DNA of 64,000 bases, from positions 2,046,001 to 2,110,000 of the forward strand of contig NC_090775.1 in NCBI RefSeq assembly GCF_001761485.1. The letters are read 5' to 3'. Position numbers and translations under genes: made by a program. Below are positions 1-11,589 of the stretch, one piece after another (the stretch's first letter is position 1; each line of letters begins with the position of its first letter). The notes below the pieces were generated by a model that was given only the letters and a program-made list of their open reading frames with translations, searched no databases and was not told where the DNA came from. The stretch is from Yarrowia lipolytica. Its lineage: Eukaryota; Ascomycota; Dipodascomycetes; Dipodascales.

Positions 1-269
1 CTGGACATTTCTCCCATTTTTCGCCAAATAGCATTTCTGAGGGAATTATCAAACCCGCACAGTCTTAGCGATCAAAATTTATACCCATTTTGTCCCCTTA
101 GCATCTCCGTCCCATTATTCATCGCCATCCTCCTCTCAAACATCCCACTCAGCGTAGGTCACGTGCGATAAATTAAGCTCTACATGCATATGAGAAAAAT
201 ATATTTTTCTTCCGGGAAGAAAAGATAACGGACGGACTCATACAAGATACCACAGTACAACGCAACACC

Positions 270-1148
270 ATGGGACTGGCTGGAGTGTCGAAGAAGATCA
301 AATACGGCAAGGACCCGCGAAACCTCGGGTGGTCCAACAACACGGAGCGGTTCGGCCACAAACACATGAGTAAGCTCGGATGGAAGGACGGAGAGGGTCT
401 GGGCCATGAGGACCGAAAGGCGCAGAGTATCACGCAAAACATCAAGATTGTGCTCAAGGACGACAACGTGGGGCTTGGTGCCGGTCTGGCCAAGGCTGAT
501 AAGGACGAGGCCTTTGGTCTGATGGATTTCCAGAAGCTGCTGGGTAAGCTGAACGGACGGGCTCAGGAAATTGAAGCTGAGGTTGAGCGACAGCAGAAGG
601 ACGTTCTACGAGGCAAGTTTGGCATGGTTTTTGTGTCCGGCGGTCTTCTCCAGGGAACGATCGAGGAGTTCAACAAGAAGCGAGGGTCCGAGGCTGTGGA
701 GGAGTCTGACAGTGATTCTGAAGAGTCCGAAAGCGAGTCTGACGACGACAAGAAGAGCAGAAAGAGCAGCAAGAAGGAAAAGAAGGATAAGAAGAGCAAA
801 AAGCGAAAGGCTGATGATGACTCTGATGAGGAGGAGAAGAAGAGCAAGAAGAGCAAGAAGGACAAGAAGGAAAAGAAGGAAAAGAAGGAAAAGAAGGAAA
901 AGAAGGAAAAGAAGGAAAAGAAGGAAAAGAAAGAGAAAAAGGATAAGAAAGAGAAAAAGGATAAGAAAGAGAAAAAGGACAAAAAGTCCGAGTCTCCTAC
1001 TCCTCACGATGGTATGGAGAAACCCTCTGCATCTTCCACCTCTGCTCTACGAGGACGAATGGCTGGACGAGCCAAGTTCATTCGATCCAAGCGAATGGCC
1101 GTCATGGACGAAAAGAGTCTCAACGAGATTTTCATGGTCAAGAACTGA
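270..1148 (+). CDS. PXR1: PXR1/GNO1-like G-patch protein
   Basis: Predicted 292-residue nucleolar protein. The N-terminus [21 protein letters not shown] followed by a G-patch (about residues 25-72, with [10 protein letters not shown]) matches the PinX1/Pxr1 family. In budding yeast Pxr1 (271 aa) activates the helicase Prp43 in pre-rRNA and snoRNA processing. An acidic serine stretch (about 145-165) leads into a long lysine-rich tail of KKE/KKD repeats (about 170-245), the other hallmark of Pxr1. At DNA level this tail is a 9-bp tandem repeat (gaaaagaag-like), so its length may vary between strains. The first ATG in the frame is used and follows an A-rich leader (caccATGG context). No intron is visible. 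The family call is firm; the role is taken from the yeast homologue. Confidence 0.9.
866..980 (+). repeat. 9-bp coding tandem repeat (KKE/KKD)
   Basis: About a dozen units of a gaaaagaag-like 9-mer, changing to a gataagaaagag variant near the end. They encode the lysine-rich tail of the PXR1-like protein. The opposite strand yields spurious Phe/Ser/Leu-rich open frames. Confidence 0.85.
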
Positions 1149-3884
1149 TCCAACCAAAAATATAGATGCTAACTGATTGAGAGTGAACGTGCATAAGATG
1201 GGAAGAGGGTAGTTCGATGAGAGGCGTAGTTTGTTTACATACCCAAAATTGAATACTAATTGATACAGCTATGAAAAATTCATGAGTCAGATCAAAGTCC
1301 TAATTTTATTATTTTAATTCAGACTATTTTTCTGTTAAATCACACAAAATCGGCTCAAAATATTTTTAATGGAAATCAAATCTAAATTTAAATAAAGTTG
1401 AAGCTTGAGGAATTTAATTGTGGTAATTTGGCATAAATTCTCCCAATCGGGAAAATCCCAATCAGGAAGGTGATTGCTGATTAAGCAATGTGAGATACAA
1501 GTAAATGAGGGAAAATGACCATAGTACGATGAATATTAGTATTGCAGGCATAATCAAAAAGAACCATATATAATGGAAGGAAGAGAACATTTGAACATTA
1601 CTATTGATGAGATATACTTTACAATTGTCCCGAAAAGTGAAAATTACAATCATTTTATTGAAAAGCTCGGGCAGTTGGTTTTGAATAAAAAAGCACGAGA
1701 TGAAATTTTCTAAACAACATGATCTGATAAGACACCCATACGATATCTAAAGCATGAAATTATTTTTTTTGTGCAAACCACCGAGTTCTGATTTTGGTGT
1801 TAGTGTCCGAATTGCGACGTAATAGCATGGTCAACAAAATAATTCTCTACCTCTGATTTGTACAAACAAAACTTCTCAAAAGTATGTCGAGTTCTATTCT
1901 TGTGTCATGAGAGCCGGTCACATTTTATCTTCATAATTCCATGAGAAATGCAGTTCAAAAAAAAAAAAAAAATCAACATCTTCGGTCGCTAAACTAACGA
2001 AAGATGATTGATATTATTTTTTCATACCCCTTCAGATATGACAAAAAACACCTCATTCAGTTACGGTGTTCGTAGAAGAACTCATCTGTTCGAATATTGG
2101 TCAAGATCGACTACATACTATACAGTATGTACTTACAAGATGCGGTCTTGTTATCAATTTAGCACAGTCGCTTAGATAATTAAAAATGAGATAATTTGAG
2201 TCCTAAATAGCAGCATTAGAGATCTATAATTATCAAAAATCACTCTCTGGTCGGTACCAGGAGGTATTTTTTATTACAATGTAGGTCGGTTCGAAAGGCC
2301 ATTATACTATGGGATATTTTGGTATGAAGACAAAAGTCGAAGAGAAGTCCATTAATAAAGACGAGTATCACTCTGACATTCATTTACACTACTTCTAAAA
2401 GGGCTACCACGTGTCGTAATATGTAATGGGGCTATGCCAACAAGATCTCAAGAGGAACGCTTCCATCACGGGAGAGAAGACACACAGAAGTTCATAAATC
2501 TGATAAATATCGCTCAAACATCTTCTAGACACCTCCACGTCTCTGTTTAAGGTCTATGTCGTTCCTCAACGGGTCATATTCGTGCTCTTGTTGTCTGAGT
2601 AGGAAGATGAATGAACCAGGAATGAAGGAGTAGGCGTACTTTACGCAGCTCATTTATTAACATTCCACAGTTTCTGTAAGAACTTGTGACTTCCTAGCAA
2701 CCTGAAAGACGTAATGATGGTTCCCTGTCGTAGTATCAGTCTATGTGGAATGCGCTGTTACTGCCTTATGTAGTCTGTGGGCTTCTAGAGAGAAATACTA
2801 ATCGAATCAGATTCGAGGAAAAATCACGGACGGGCCCGTTTTTTATGAGATTACTGCCGTGAACAAGTGACAGTAGAGTACATACAGTACAGTAGCTCTA
2901 CATAGAACAAAATCCATATCATCTGGGAAGAAGATACGACATTAGAGTGTCAAGAAACGTCTATGGAATTGTCACCAAACCTGGGAACCCTAGTCACCTC
3001 ACCTGAAGTTTCAGAGTGTTCTGAGTATTTTCAGTGTCGGGGATACTTAGTATGGCGTACTTCTGGAAGTGTGGACAACGACGTCGGAAAGAGTGCCGGT
3101 AGTTACATGAGATACGGTGATGTTCTGAAGGACACCCATGTGGCTAGAAGGGTCTTTGTGATGTCCAGAAGTGCCAGTATAGTGATCGAAAGTACCAGTA
3201 TCGTGATCGGGAAGTTCCCAAGAGTCTAGAGCACCAAAAGGAAAGCTGGTGAAATTTGCTCAATGACTGTTGAAACAATATCTATCTCTACGAGCGTCTT
3301 GAGAAGTCAACAGAGAATATTCCAGCTTTGATATTATTCAGATCGGGCGTTTATTGACTGAAATAAAAACGTCTATCGGTAAAAATCAGTATTTACTGTG
3401 CCAGAGAACATTGACAGACAGTTGTTCCTCATGGCTATTGAGTTGATTAAAAAAAGATTCGGTGTTTCCTGGCGATATCACTTTGCTGTTTGTTTCGAGT
3501 CAAGGACCAATACTGACTTTATGGTCCCCTTTCTTTCCGCCCTCCATGGAATTTCAGACACCGCTGGAAGTTCCAAATAAATTCAATGGAAGCAATAAAT
3601 ATCCACCGATACTGAATTTCCATCTGTTAATATCTTTCAAAGTATTTATCATGCTTTTTTTGAGCTCACGGCGTTCGTTTTCAATGTTGGATTGGTTGGA
3701 TTCTGATGCTCTTGTAAACATCTCAAACAAAAGCCCAAGAATATTCCCAGGACACTATTACAAGCTTGAAACCATTAAAATAGTTCTATCATTGCATTTA
3801 ATAAGTTGCTTCGTGGATTTGAGAGCCTCTTTTGGTTTGTGTGATTTGGAGTTATGTAAAATTGAGATGGAGTGATCGATAATT
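1149..3884. other. Intergenic region, no supported gene
   Basis: AT-rich and gene-free by my reading. It holds an A15 run near 1957 and short yeast-typical palindromes (tacagtatgtac near 2122). The only open frames are short (88 aa at 2963-3229, 137 aa at 3462-3875), overlap other frames and have no recognisable domain or coding periodicity, so they are not called. It ends exactly where repeat copy A begins. Confidence 0.6.
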
Positions 3885-4036
3885 GAGTATATAAACTTTT
3901 CAATATCAACAATGAAAATTTCCCGATCCGGTAATATATTACTGATCTTAAGGGAAAAAACTAGGAAAATTCAACTTTTATAGTCCATAATTATCTTATA
4001 TTGCTATATAATTCCCTAATATATATATACTTGTAC

Positions 4037-4094
4037 GACTATTTTCAAAGTAACCAGCCAGCCCCCACCTGCTGGTATTACTTCGAAAATAGTC
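4037..4094. repeat. Stem-loop 1 of repeat copy A
   Basis: Imperfect inverted repeat with gactattttc at the left and gaaaatagtc at the right. The loop contains a C-rich word (gcccccacc). It corresponds to the perfect 19-bp stem in copy B at 60712-60764. Confidence 0.75.
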
Positions 4095-4104
4095 CCAAAA
4101 GTTT

Positions 4105-4166
4105 ATGACTAATTGGGCTGCCCGACAACTAACAGCCCCCACTGTTGATGTTTCGACGCTAGTCAT
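4105..4166. repeat. Stem-loop 2 of repeat copy A
   Basis: The outer arms (atgact... and ...agtcat) enclose a small inner hairpin of aacag and ctgtt around ccccca. The arrangement is the same as in copy B at 60772-60829. Confidence 0.65.
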
Positions 4167-4301
4167 GGGTTTGGTCTCATCAGGGCAGCCAGTCCCCCGT
4201 TGTGCTTGACGCGCAAATAAAAAATTAGTGGAAAATCCACTGAGCCCACACCGCAATAATCCGACACCCCACAACACAACTGACATTGTGTTTTGTACAC
4301 T

Positions 4302-4397
4302 GAAAAAGAGCCGTCACCGCAAAAGAGCCAACATCCCAACAAGAGCCAACACCGCAAAAAGAGCCATCACCGCAAATAGAGCCAACACCCGAAAGAA
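4302..4397. repeat. 18-bp tandem array in repeat copy A
   Basis: Five imperfect units built on aagagccaacaccgcaa (17-19 bp each). Copy B has four units at the same place. Confidence 0.8.
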
Positions 4398-5699
4398 AAA
4401 AAAGAGCACTGGGGGGCACCCGAGACTTACTTGCATCACTGGAAAGAAGCGTCAGACCTTGACCACGTGAGGCTGGGGGGCGTGGTCGAAGGGTAACAAA
4501 AGTGGCATCTCTGCGAGATTCCGGTTTCCGGAGGTCCAGCAGAATCCACCGCCTCGAGCAATCTTCTGTAAAGGAAATTGAGACACTAGAGGGATGGGGA
4601 CACCCCTTCCCAATCGAGTCTCACGACGTTTCTTCCTATTCAAAACTGCCAGAAGAAGCTGAGACGACCTGATCCGTGGTAGGCTCCAAGGAACGGACAC
4701 GAGGCTGCTCTATAGGGCCTTGAGAGGAACTTTCCACCACTCCAACGCTGCATCACCTCCTTTCCGGCCCTGGCTCTGTAACCTCCTTACAGAGTGGGTC
4801 CTCCACCGGCACTATGTGCCAAATGGAGGGGAACCAAAGCTACCTCCCGCTGTGTTAGTATCGCTCTAGAGTTTTCAAAGGCTTACGTGGAATCAGCACA
4901 TGTCTCTTTGACTGCTCACTTGAAGTGACACAGAAACAAAGAGCTAGATATTGTGAAAACTTACCGAAAACCCCACCTGAAATGAATGGAGAGGACTGAG
5001 TCGATGCCCGTTCATCTAGTCGTAGAAGATGTGTCGTAATATAGTCGTAGAAGTGTCGTGAATGATGTAGTAGATGATGTCGTCAAGTGAGGAGAGATGA
5101 GGAAGAAGAATAGAATGTCACAAACATCTTCAGAATAAGCTAAGATGGGAATGTATACAGACATTGTGGTATAATGTTGTGGCTCTTCATCTTAATTTGT
5201 ATGTATTGTTAGTCGTTTTACCGTAATAGGAAAAATATATAAAATATACACGATGCATCTTCCCAGGATGTAATCCCTTAACCTATATATATTGTATTAT
5301 AATTTATTGTATATGAATAGATGTCACAAATATCAAAAATTAAAGTTGAGATAATGCAATGGAGTGCATAATTGAAACTTTGTGAATGTGGGCGATGAGC
5401 TGTTGATAATTGAATTTCATTCCTGCTGATGGGAAATTAATATTTGCTGAATCTCCAATGGCGCTCTTGTGAGTTTTGACAACTAAAATTTCAATTTGCA
5501 GCAACTTTTTGAGGGTTTGAGGAAATTAGTATGTTGTTGTTTTTTTTGGTTTTTTTTTACTACGCGACCTGATGCTGAGTTATCATTGCAAAAACCAAAA
5601 AATCAAAGAAACAATGTGATACTTGTACTTTTACTTGTACCAAAACTCATATTATCCAGTACTGTACTTGTACTGGCTTTTCAAAAATGTACACAAAAA

Positions 5700-6330
5700 A
5701 CAAACATCCACAGGTCGGATCAGTTCCATTAGACGGTTATCAATCAACTTGGGTATTTACACGTTGAAATCCATCTCGTAATGACTAAGAACAGACCCCC
5801 GCCGCAGGCATGGTCGTCCGAGATGGTCCATGACCAAATCGAAGTTCGACACCATCCAGAGAGCTTTATTCTGCTGCAGGAGCTCCAAGATAATGACCGT
5901 GTCAGAGCTTTCTTCCTCGCACTGATCGATGTGTGAATTGGCACCAACTCCAGATGTACGAGTAGTCGTGTTGTGACTGTTGGTGGTTTGGAGGTCTGGA
6001 GGAACCATATAGGCTGGTTGTGTGGTATGGAAGTAAATACTGTTGTACCTTGTTTCCAAGTTATAGGACAGGATAAAAAGGTGTTAGTTGGCATTGGGAT
6101 CAGAGCGTATCCATTATCTGATACCATCGCCAGCTCTCATGGCCCTTGTTCCATAAACTACTGCCACCTAACTCCATCCCGCAAGTATAACTCTGGTCAA
6201 TAAGCATTTCGAAGAGTTCATTACGTCTTAGACGTGGGTCATAGATGATTGACCTTAGGTCTAAAAAGCAGCTGCTCCGCATTGTGACCATTACGACATC
6301 TGATACTTGGAAAACAAGATGCAGTAGCAT
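5700..6330 (-). pseudogene. Coding-like remnant inside repeat copy A
   Basis: On the minus strand, separate open pieces (for example containing NELFEMLIDQ and LLQQNKALWMVSNFDLVMDH) have counterparts in copy B (LLQQIKALWMASNFDLVMYH). This suggests an element-encoded or captured protein now broken in both copies. I recognise no family. Treated as a fossil; several breaks are present. Confidence 0.45.
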
Positions 6331-6512
6331 TTATACAATACAGTGCAACGCTTTGGGTTATTAACAAACGGCTCTTGTGCTTCAAGACAATCAATACATT
6401 AATTATATATCCCACCCCACACAACCCCAACATCCCCATAGAATGTCCTATCCCTCTCCCAGCATTCTCTCCACCACCCCTGGAGGATGTGATTGAGAAG
6501 ACCACGCAACCC

Positions 6513-6650
6513 AAGGTTCGAACACTTTCTCCCTCGCACACGGAGGTGAACGAGAACGAGGGTTCCAGTGCTTTTCCCCTCACACACGGGTGTGATTAAG
6601 AAGGCCAAACAACCAGAGGGTTCAAGTGCTTTCTCCCTCACACACTCCAA
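6513..6650. repeat. 55-bp tandem array in repeat copy A
   Basis: About three imperfect units beginning ggttc(g/c)a, each containing a ctttctccctc-like core followed by cacacgg and gtga. Copy B carries about four units at 63164-63360. Confidence 0.7.
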
Positions 6651-7320
6651 CCATCCACAATCCACGGCAGACGGCCTCCCACCACCCCTCATCTTCCACT
6701 GCTCATCACCTTCCAACTCCCCTCGTCTTCCAGCCCTCGTCACCTTCCACCGCCCCTCATCTGCCATCCACCACCCCCTTCCAACTCCCCTCATCTACCA
6801 TCCACCAACCACCACCCCTCACTCTCCCCACACCTCCTGTCTTTCAAACAAGCCCCCAAATCCACTCCGACCTTCCACCACCAAGAGCACCAACGTCTAT
6901 GCTCCAACATCACCAGTGCCAAAATTATCATCGATAGCAAGTAAAAAAGTAAATCTCACGAACCGGTTCCGCCGAGAACGTGAGTGACGCTAGTCTGGTT
7001 TCGTCTCTGTGCAATCAGACTCCCCTCTTGGGACGCGAAGGGTGATTGCAAGTTTGGTTTTGAAACTGACTGGGGTTGTAGGCGTCGTTGTCTTAAAGAC
7101 GAAAAATCGTCAGTAGACACCGGGTTTTCCGGGGGCAACTCCCTATGAAGACTCTGTCCCCTTAGATTTCATAGCATGCTTGGAACCTGGGTATGGTTAA
7201 ACGCCACACCCCCCCCTGTAAACAAAGTAAATTTCCTCCCTGGGATTGAGATGCCCCCCCTGGAGGACTCTGGCCTGACTGGTGCCTATCCGACACCCTC
7301 GGATGACGCAGTCGTTTGGC

Positions 7321-8700
7321 TCATAGCTCTTCGGGAAGCACCCGTCTATGACTAGCTCTACCTATGGTAGTAACTAGATCGTAGGACGCCCATCTGTGTT
7401 AGTAAGTTGAAAAAATGTGGTGGAGAAGACATGGCAACTGTGGGGACTCCTCTTGTAGTTGAGACACTTGGTTGGACGGCGATCAAGGTGCTGGAAACAT
7501 AGATACCTGTAGTGTGTTGTTTGCCTGTGTCGTTTTTGTGTCGTTTTTGTGTCGTTTTTGTGTCGTTTTTGTGTCGTTTTTGTGTCGCGTTTGTGTCACT
7601 TAGTGTCGTGTTTGTGTCACATGGCTTGGTTGTGGGTATCAGTCGTCGAAAAGCGTGGTCGGTGATCGAGACAGTGTCTGTAGTTGCAGTGTCATCGACC
7701 TATGTGATGAAATCAAGGTATCCCATGACGTTGTGTGATGTCGTGTGTCGAGCTGTTTGTGTCACAAACACCCAATTTGCGCCAAACAACGTTGCCAAAA
7801 AGTCCCAGTGGTGCCAGTCGAACGGAAGAAAGCATAAATACTCACTCAAGCCCGCCTCTTTCTTAGCCCGGCGACAAAAAAAAGCCGTCTTTTTCAGTGT
7901 TCGAGACGAAACACGTACTTGGCGGATTCTTGGCGATGATGGTTAACATGAATAGAGGATTCTGGAGAATCTAGAAATTGGGGGTATATTTATATTACAC
8001 AAACAGACAATTAAGCTATAGCTAACATGCGACCTTAAATTATGGCCTGATTTTTACGTGCGGGGATCGTATCAAGATGGATTATATAAAACCGCGAATT
8101 CGACTCCATTCAACTCCAACTTCGACGATATCGTTTTTTTGGGTTCGAAGTAGTGCATACTAAAGTTTTCATCTCATTAGTCCCTGCATTATCAACGCTA
8201 ACATCAGAAATATATCTCTGGTGTTGTTTTATGCCCGATGAAATAAGCTTCGTGAAAATGGCCTGATTATCTGTTAAAAGTGGCCTGATTATCTTGCAAG
8301 TTTATGGCACCGCAAGCTTATGGCACACCTTTTAAGGTTACTCAACAATTTGTTTATAGCTTAAATGTTCTCAACAGATTTCTTGGAAAAGATCATATAT
8401 TGGTCGTACATCTACTAATATTCAACTAAATCTATATATAATTATTTCAGCATGAGAGCATGTCATTGTTTTTGTGTTCCGTATCCTTCATATAAGATTT
8501 AACGGAAATCTCAAGGTGTCTCATTAATTACTCACTCTACTTAACAGTTTTCAGCTGGTTTTTGTTGGTAATCTTAATTCTACATCCCCACTGTAAATAA
8601 CGGTGGAAAAGGTCAGGTGAGTGTTGTTGAGTTTTTGCGAGTCTGGGATGAGGTACAAATAGCTGTGGGGGTTCTTCCAGTAAATACCTTCTTTAACGAC
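7321..8700. other. Intergenic region right of copy A
   Basis: No supported gene. It may include the right part of repeat copy A, which cannot be tested because copy B ends with the window. A 144-codon open frame (7512-7946) starts within an 11-bp tandem repeat and encodes a repetitive FVSFLCRFC string; I do not accept it as a gene. A short direct duplication of gtggcctgattatct lies near 8255-8300. Confidence 0.5.
7526..7588. repeat. 11-bp tandem repeat (gtgtcgttttt)n
   Basis: Five to six near-perfect copies of gtgtcgttttt in a row. Confidence 0.85.
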
Positions 8701-8703
8701 AGG

Positions 8704-8756
8704 TTTTTTTTTTTTTTTTTTTGAGGGGAAAAACGAAAAAAAAAAAAAAAAAAAAA
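8704..8756. repeat. Facing T19 and A21 homopolymers
   Basis: A run of about 19 T and a run of about 21 A are separated by 13 bases (gaggggaaaaacg), forming a potential A/T hairpin. Possibly two poly(A) tails facing each other, or simple slippage. Confidence 0.7.
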
Positions 8757-8764
8757 GGACTTGT

Positions 8765-9779
8765 ATGAGCACAGTATATACATTACACTCGTATCCTGAG
8801 TCTGTGACGTCCTACTCAAGGGATAGTCGTCTTGAAACGAGTTCTTTTCACAAATCCCTGAATTTGACACATTCCGCTAGTGATGCTACAGACGAGGAGC
8901 TGTTTGCACATTACTATTGCCACTACAGTACATACTGTACCAGTAGAAAGGTATTCCTCCAACACATGTTTTCATCACTAGTCATGGTCAAAACACGAAA
9001 GGGAAGAAGCGGAGGCGATCTTCGCAGCACCACTTCTACAGGGCCAGTGTTGAGGTCATCAGGACCGGCTCGACCTACAAAGCAGCCAGTGAAAATGGGG
9101 TATTCCTGTGTCCATCATTTCATCAATGTTCGTGGAAATGCGTCTCGACTGTCGCCAACGGTTGAGAGTCAGCTACCAGGAAGCAGCATTTACTTCACAC
9201 TTGTGTCACGTCAACAAGAAAAGACTCGCAGAAAGCTCGAGAAAGAATTGACTAGTTTTTGTTAAGCAAATGGCATCAATTAACCAACCTGTTAAGTTGA
9301 TGAACATCATTTGGAACGTCTACCGCTTGCTTGGATCATACAGCTAAGGGGAGAAGCAAGATGTGGGCCTCCGACTGGTTCGTCGTCACGTCACCGACTT
9401 GGTTGGTCATCAGCAACTACTCGTGGTCGATAAAGGCCTTTCTTTGAAAGGGACAAGATAAGATGGCCCAAGAACCGAAGCCCCAGCGAGCTCATTGTAA
9501 CCATCTCCGACGACGACCTGAAACACATGCTTCCTGACAACAGGTGGACAATGAACGAGACGGGGATCTTCAGATTGGGGAGAGGTGGAACGGAGTTTGC
9601 GATTGTCTCCTCGTTTTCTATCGACATGGTTGATGTGTCTGATATCTGTATCAATTTGGACGAGAGAAAAGGAAAAGAGTGACGACGGACGGAAAAGACC
9701 AACGACGGAAAAGACCGACGACGGTGACAACATTGTGGATAACCAACTGAGATACATTTACCAACAAATGGCAGAATAG
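8765..9779 (+). pseudogene. Decayed coding-like region, family unknown
   Basis: Open pieces on the plus strand look protein-like but do not share one frame. One piece (near 8985-9265) holds MVKTRKGRSGGDLRS and HHFINVRGNASRLSPT; another near 9470-9680 holds SELIVTISDDDLKHMLP and FAIVSSFSIDMVDVSD. I do not recognise the family. I read the region as the remains of one gene with several breaks, either host or element-derived. A minus-strand frame (9391-9810) overlaps but looks less protein-like. Confidence 0.4.
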
Positions 9780-10275
9780 ACATTTCATTTGTTCCAAGTC
9801 TTCCCCACATGCCCAGATGTTCTCAATGTTTTAATGAGATTAACGCCACCTCGACCTCAATAAGCTGTTGCAGAGAAATGTAACGCATTTTCTTTGAGCG
9901 ACTGTTGAAGTTGACGTGAGATTGCCACCGTATCAATACAGACGTCGAGAAAGTAGCCAGAAGACTACTTTTACCGTTAGAGATTTAACGAAGAATATAT
10001 ATTCTTATATATTCCAATTCAAGTACCATATTCTGTACATATTTTTATTTTTTTTCTGCTTATGAAGTCTGCTGAGATTGTATATCCCACCTGTAAGTCC
10101 AGTATGGTTAGATTTTTCAGTTGGTAAAAATGTGTTAAGAAATGTGTTTTGAAATTTGTTTGTAGTAAGAAATAAATGTTGTTGTAGACATCATAGATAT
10201 CAGCTCTAATTTGTGGCATGAAATGGTTATCATTCTGCTTTGGAATTCTCTCTTGACTTATCTTTCATTTTCAAT

Positions 10276-10282
<7 letters not shown>

Positions 10283-10315
<33 letters not shown>
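10283..10315 (+). repeat. A33 tract preceded by aataaa
   Basis: An uninterrupted run of 33 A, eight bases after aataaa (10273-10278). This resembles the 3' tail of a retrotransposed transcript or a LINE end; no target-site duplication is evident from reading. Confidence 0.75.
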
Positions 10316-10320
<5 letters not shown>

Positions 10321-10672
10321 ATCTGCAGCTTGGGGAAATTTTAGTGTATCATAGAAGGGAGAATTGCCCCGATGGAAGGGTAAAATGAATAATTTCTGAA
10401 AAACAAATAGGTGATTGATTATTGATGACCATGCTTGGGATACGTTTGGGGTTTTTTAGATCTATATTTCGTTTCTGTCTTGCATAGCAAGCATTATTAG
10501 CGATTTTCATCGCGGTGTTGTCAGAAAGAGCAATGTGATCTAGAGAAGCATGAAAAAACAATCAATGGTTACGGTGACATGGATTATTACAATTGAGGAC
10601 TATAGATCCAAGTTTGGAATTGATATATAACTTTTTTTCACAATTGTACTAGTTCTGTAACATAGGTACACT

Positions 10673-11525
10673 CTATGTATCATCCTTTGGTATAGAGATC
10701 ATACCTAGAGGCTCTGGACTCAGTAAATATCTCCAATGCCATCCACCGAGGGACTCAAGAAGTTGTTTTTTGACATCTTTGACAAGCAGGATTCCCGGCT
10801 CCTGGATAGTATCTATAACATTGGCCGAATCAAGGCTTGGAGCGATGGCAAAAAGCGTAAGGAGCATCATCTCTGGTTTAGAGGGAGGAACTATAACATA
10901 GAATGACAATTTACCGATGGCTAGCATCTCTATGGAAGGTTCATGGGACAAATTTGGTGTTTATATGACTCAAAAATGGTTCCACCCATCTTCTTAAATG
11001 CTACCAAGACAGTTCTTCCTGTTCTTTACATTACAAGTGCTGTAGATCAAGTACAGACCCGAATAAAGCAGTCGTCTACTTCTATTAGACACTCACTTGG
11101 TCTAATAGCAACAAATAGTACATACTGATGCGCGCTTTTACACCTGCTCTTTGAATACATGGCTCATGGCGACTCTGACCATCGGAACTTTCAACAGTCC
11201 CGGGGATATATACAACTGAGATTATCGATAATGCTGATAAATTATTATGCTGATAAGTTCATCGCCATTGTTTGGAATCTGCCTACAGTAGAGTATGTAC
11301 TGGTACCTCAATCCCATGTCCGAAGTAGACCTGGGGATTTGCACCTTTCCTAGAACATCTTCGATATGAAAGGGAGCGAGGAGAACTTGAAATAGGACCA
11401 GTGACGGAGCAGCTTCTTGTAGAATTGCAACATCTATTGATTCTCTCTCTCCTCGAACAATCATGGATATCTGTCATGCTCCACAGATCAGCAATTTTTC
11501 GACCAGACTCTTGGATAAGTGACAA
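10673..11525 (-). pseudogene. Minus-strand coding-like remnants
   Basis: Two protein-like pieces on the minus strand (10673-10951, containing PGILLVKDVKKQLLESLGGW; and 11222-11525, containing GERESIDVAILQEAAPSL) lie in line but in different frames. They could be the remains of one gene. No family recognised; low confidence. Confidence 0.25.
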
Positions 11526-11589
11526 CGGTCCTCTAAAACATCAATCATGTGTTCTGATTCCATCTCAGTACTTGTATCAAGTGCATAGG

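Larger units (their letters stand above)
3885..7320. repeat. 3.4 kb dispersed repeat, copy A (unclassified)
   Basis: This stretch is collinear with 60563-64000 in the same orientation. Both start at the same word, gagtatataaac, preceded by unrelated sequence (aatt in A, acgaaa in B). The best conserved part I compared by eye (about 4450-4900 against 61085-61535) differs at roughly 3% of positions; the 3' half is more diverged with many small indels. Contents in order: an AT-rich start, two stem-loops, an 18-bp tandem array, a well conserved GC-richer block, a coding-like minus-strand stretch around 5.7-6.3 kb, a 55-bp tandem array, a C/CA-rich stretch and a block ending in a G/C-rich region. 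I recognise no transposase, integrase or reverse transcriptase and no long terminal repeats. The true right end is unknown because copy B runs off the window. Confidence 0.85.

Noticed and set aside
563-1007. Phe/Ser/Leu-rich minus-strand frames
   Set aside because: Composition artefact of the KKE/KKD repeat in the PXR1-like gene.
3885-7320. Repeat as subtelomeric or telomeric sequence
   Set aside because: No telomere-like short repeats are present, and ordinary housekeeping genes lie on both sides of copy A.
7512-7946. 144-codon frame FVSFLCRFC...
   Set aside because: Starts inside an 11-bp tandem repeat and has no domain.
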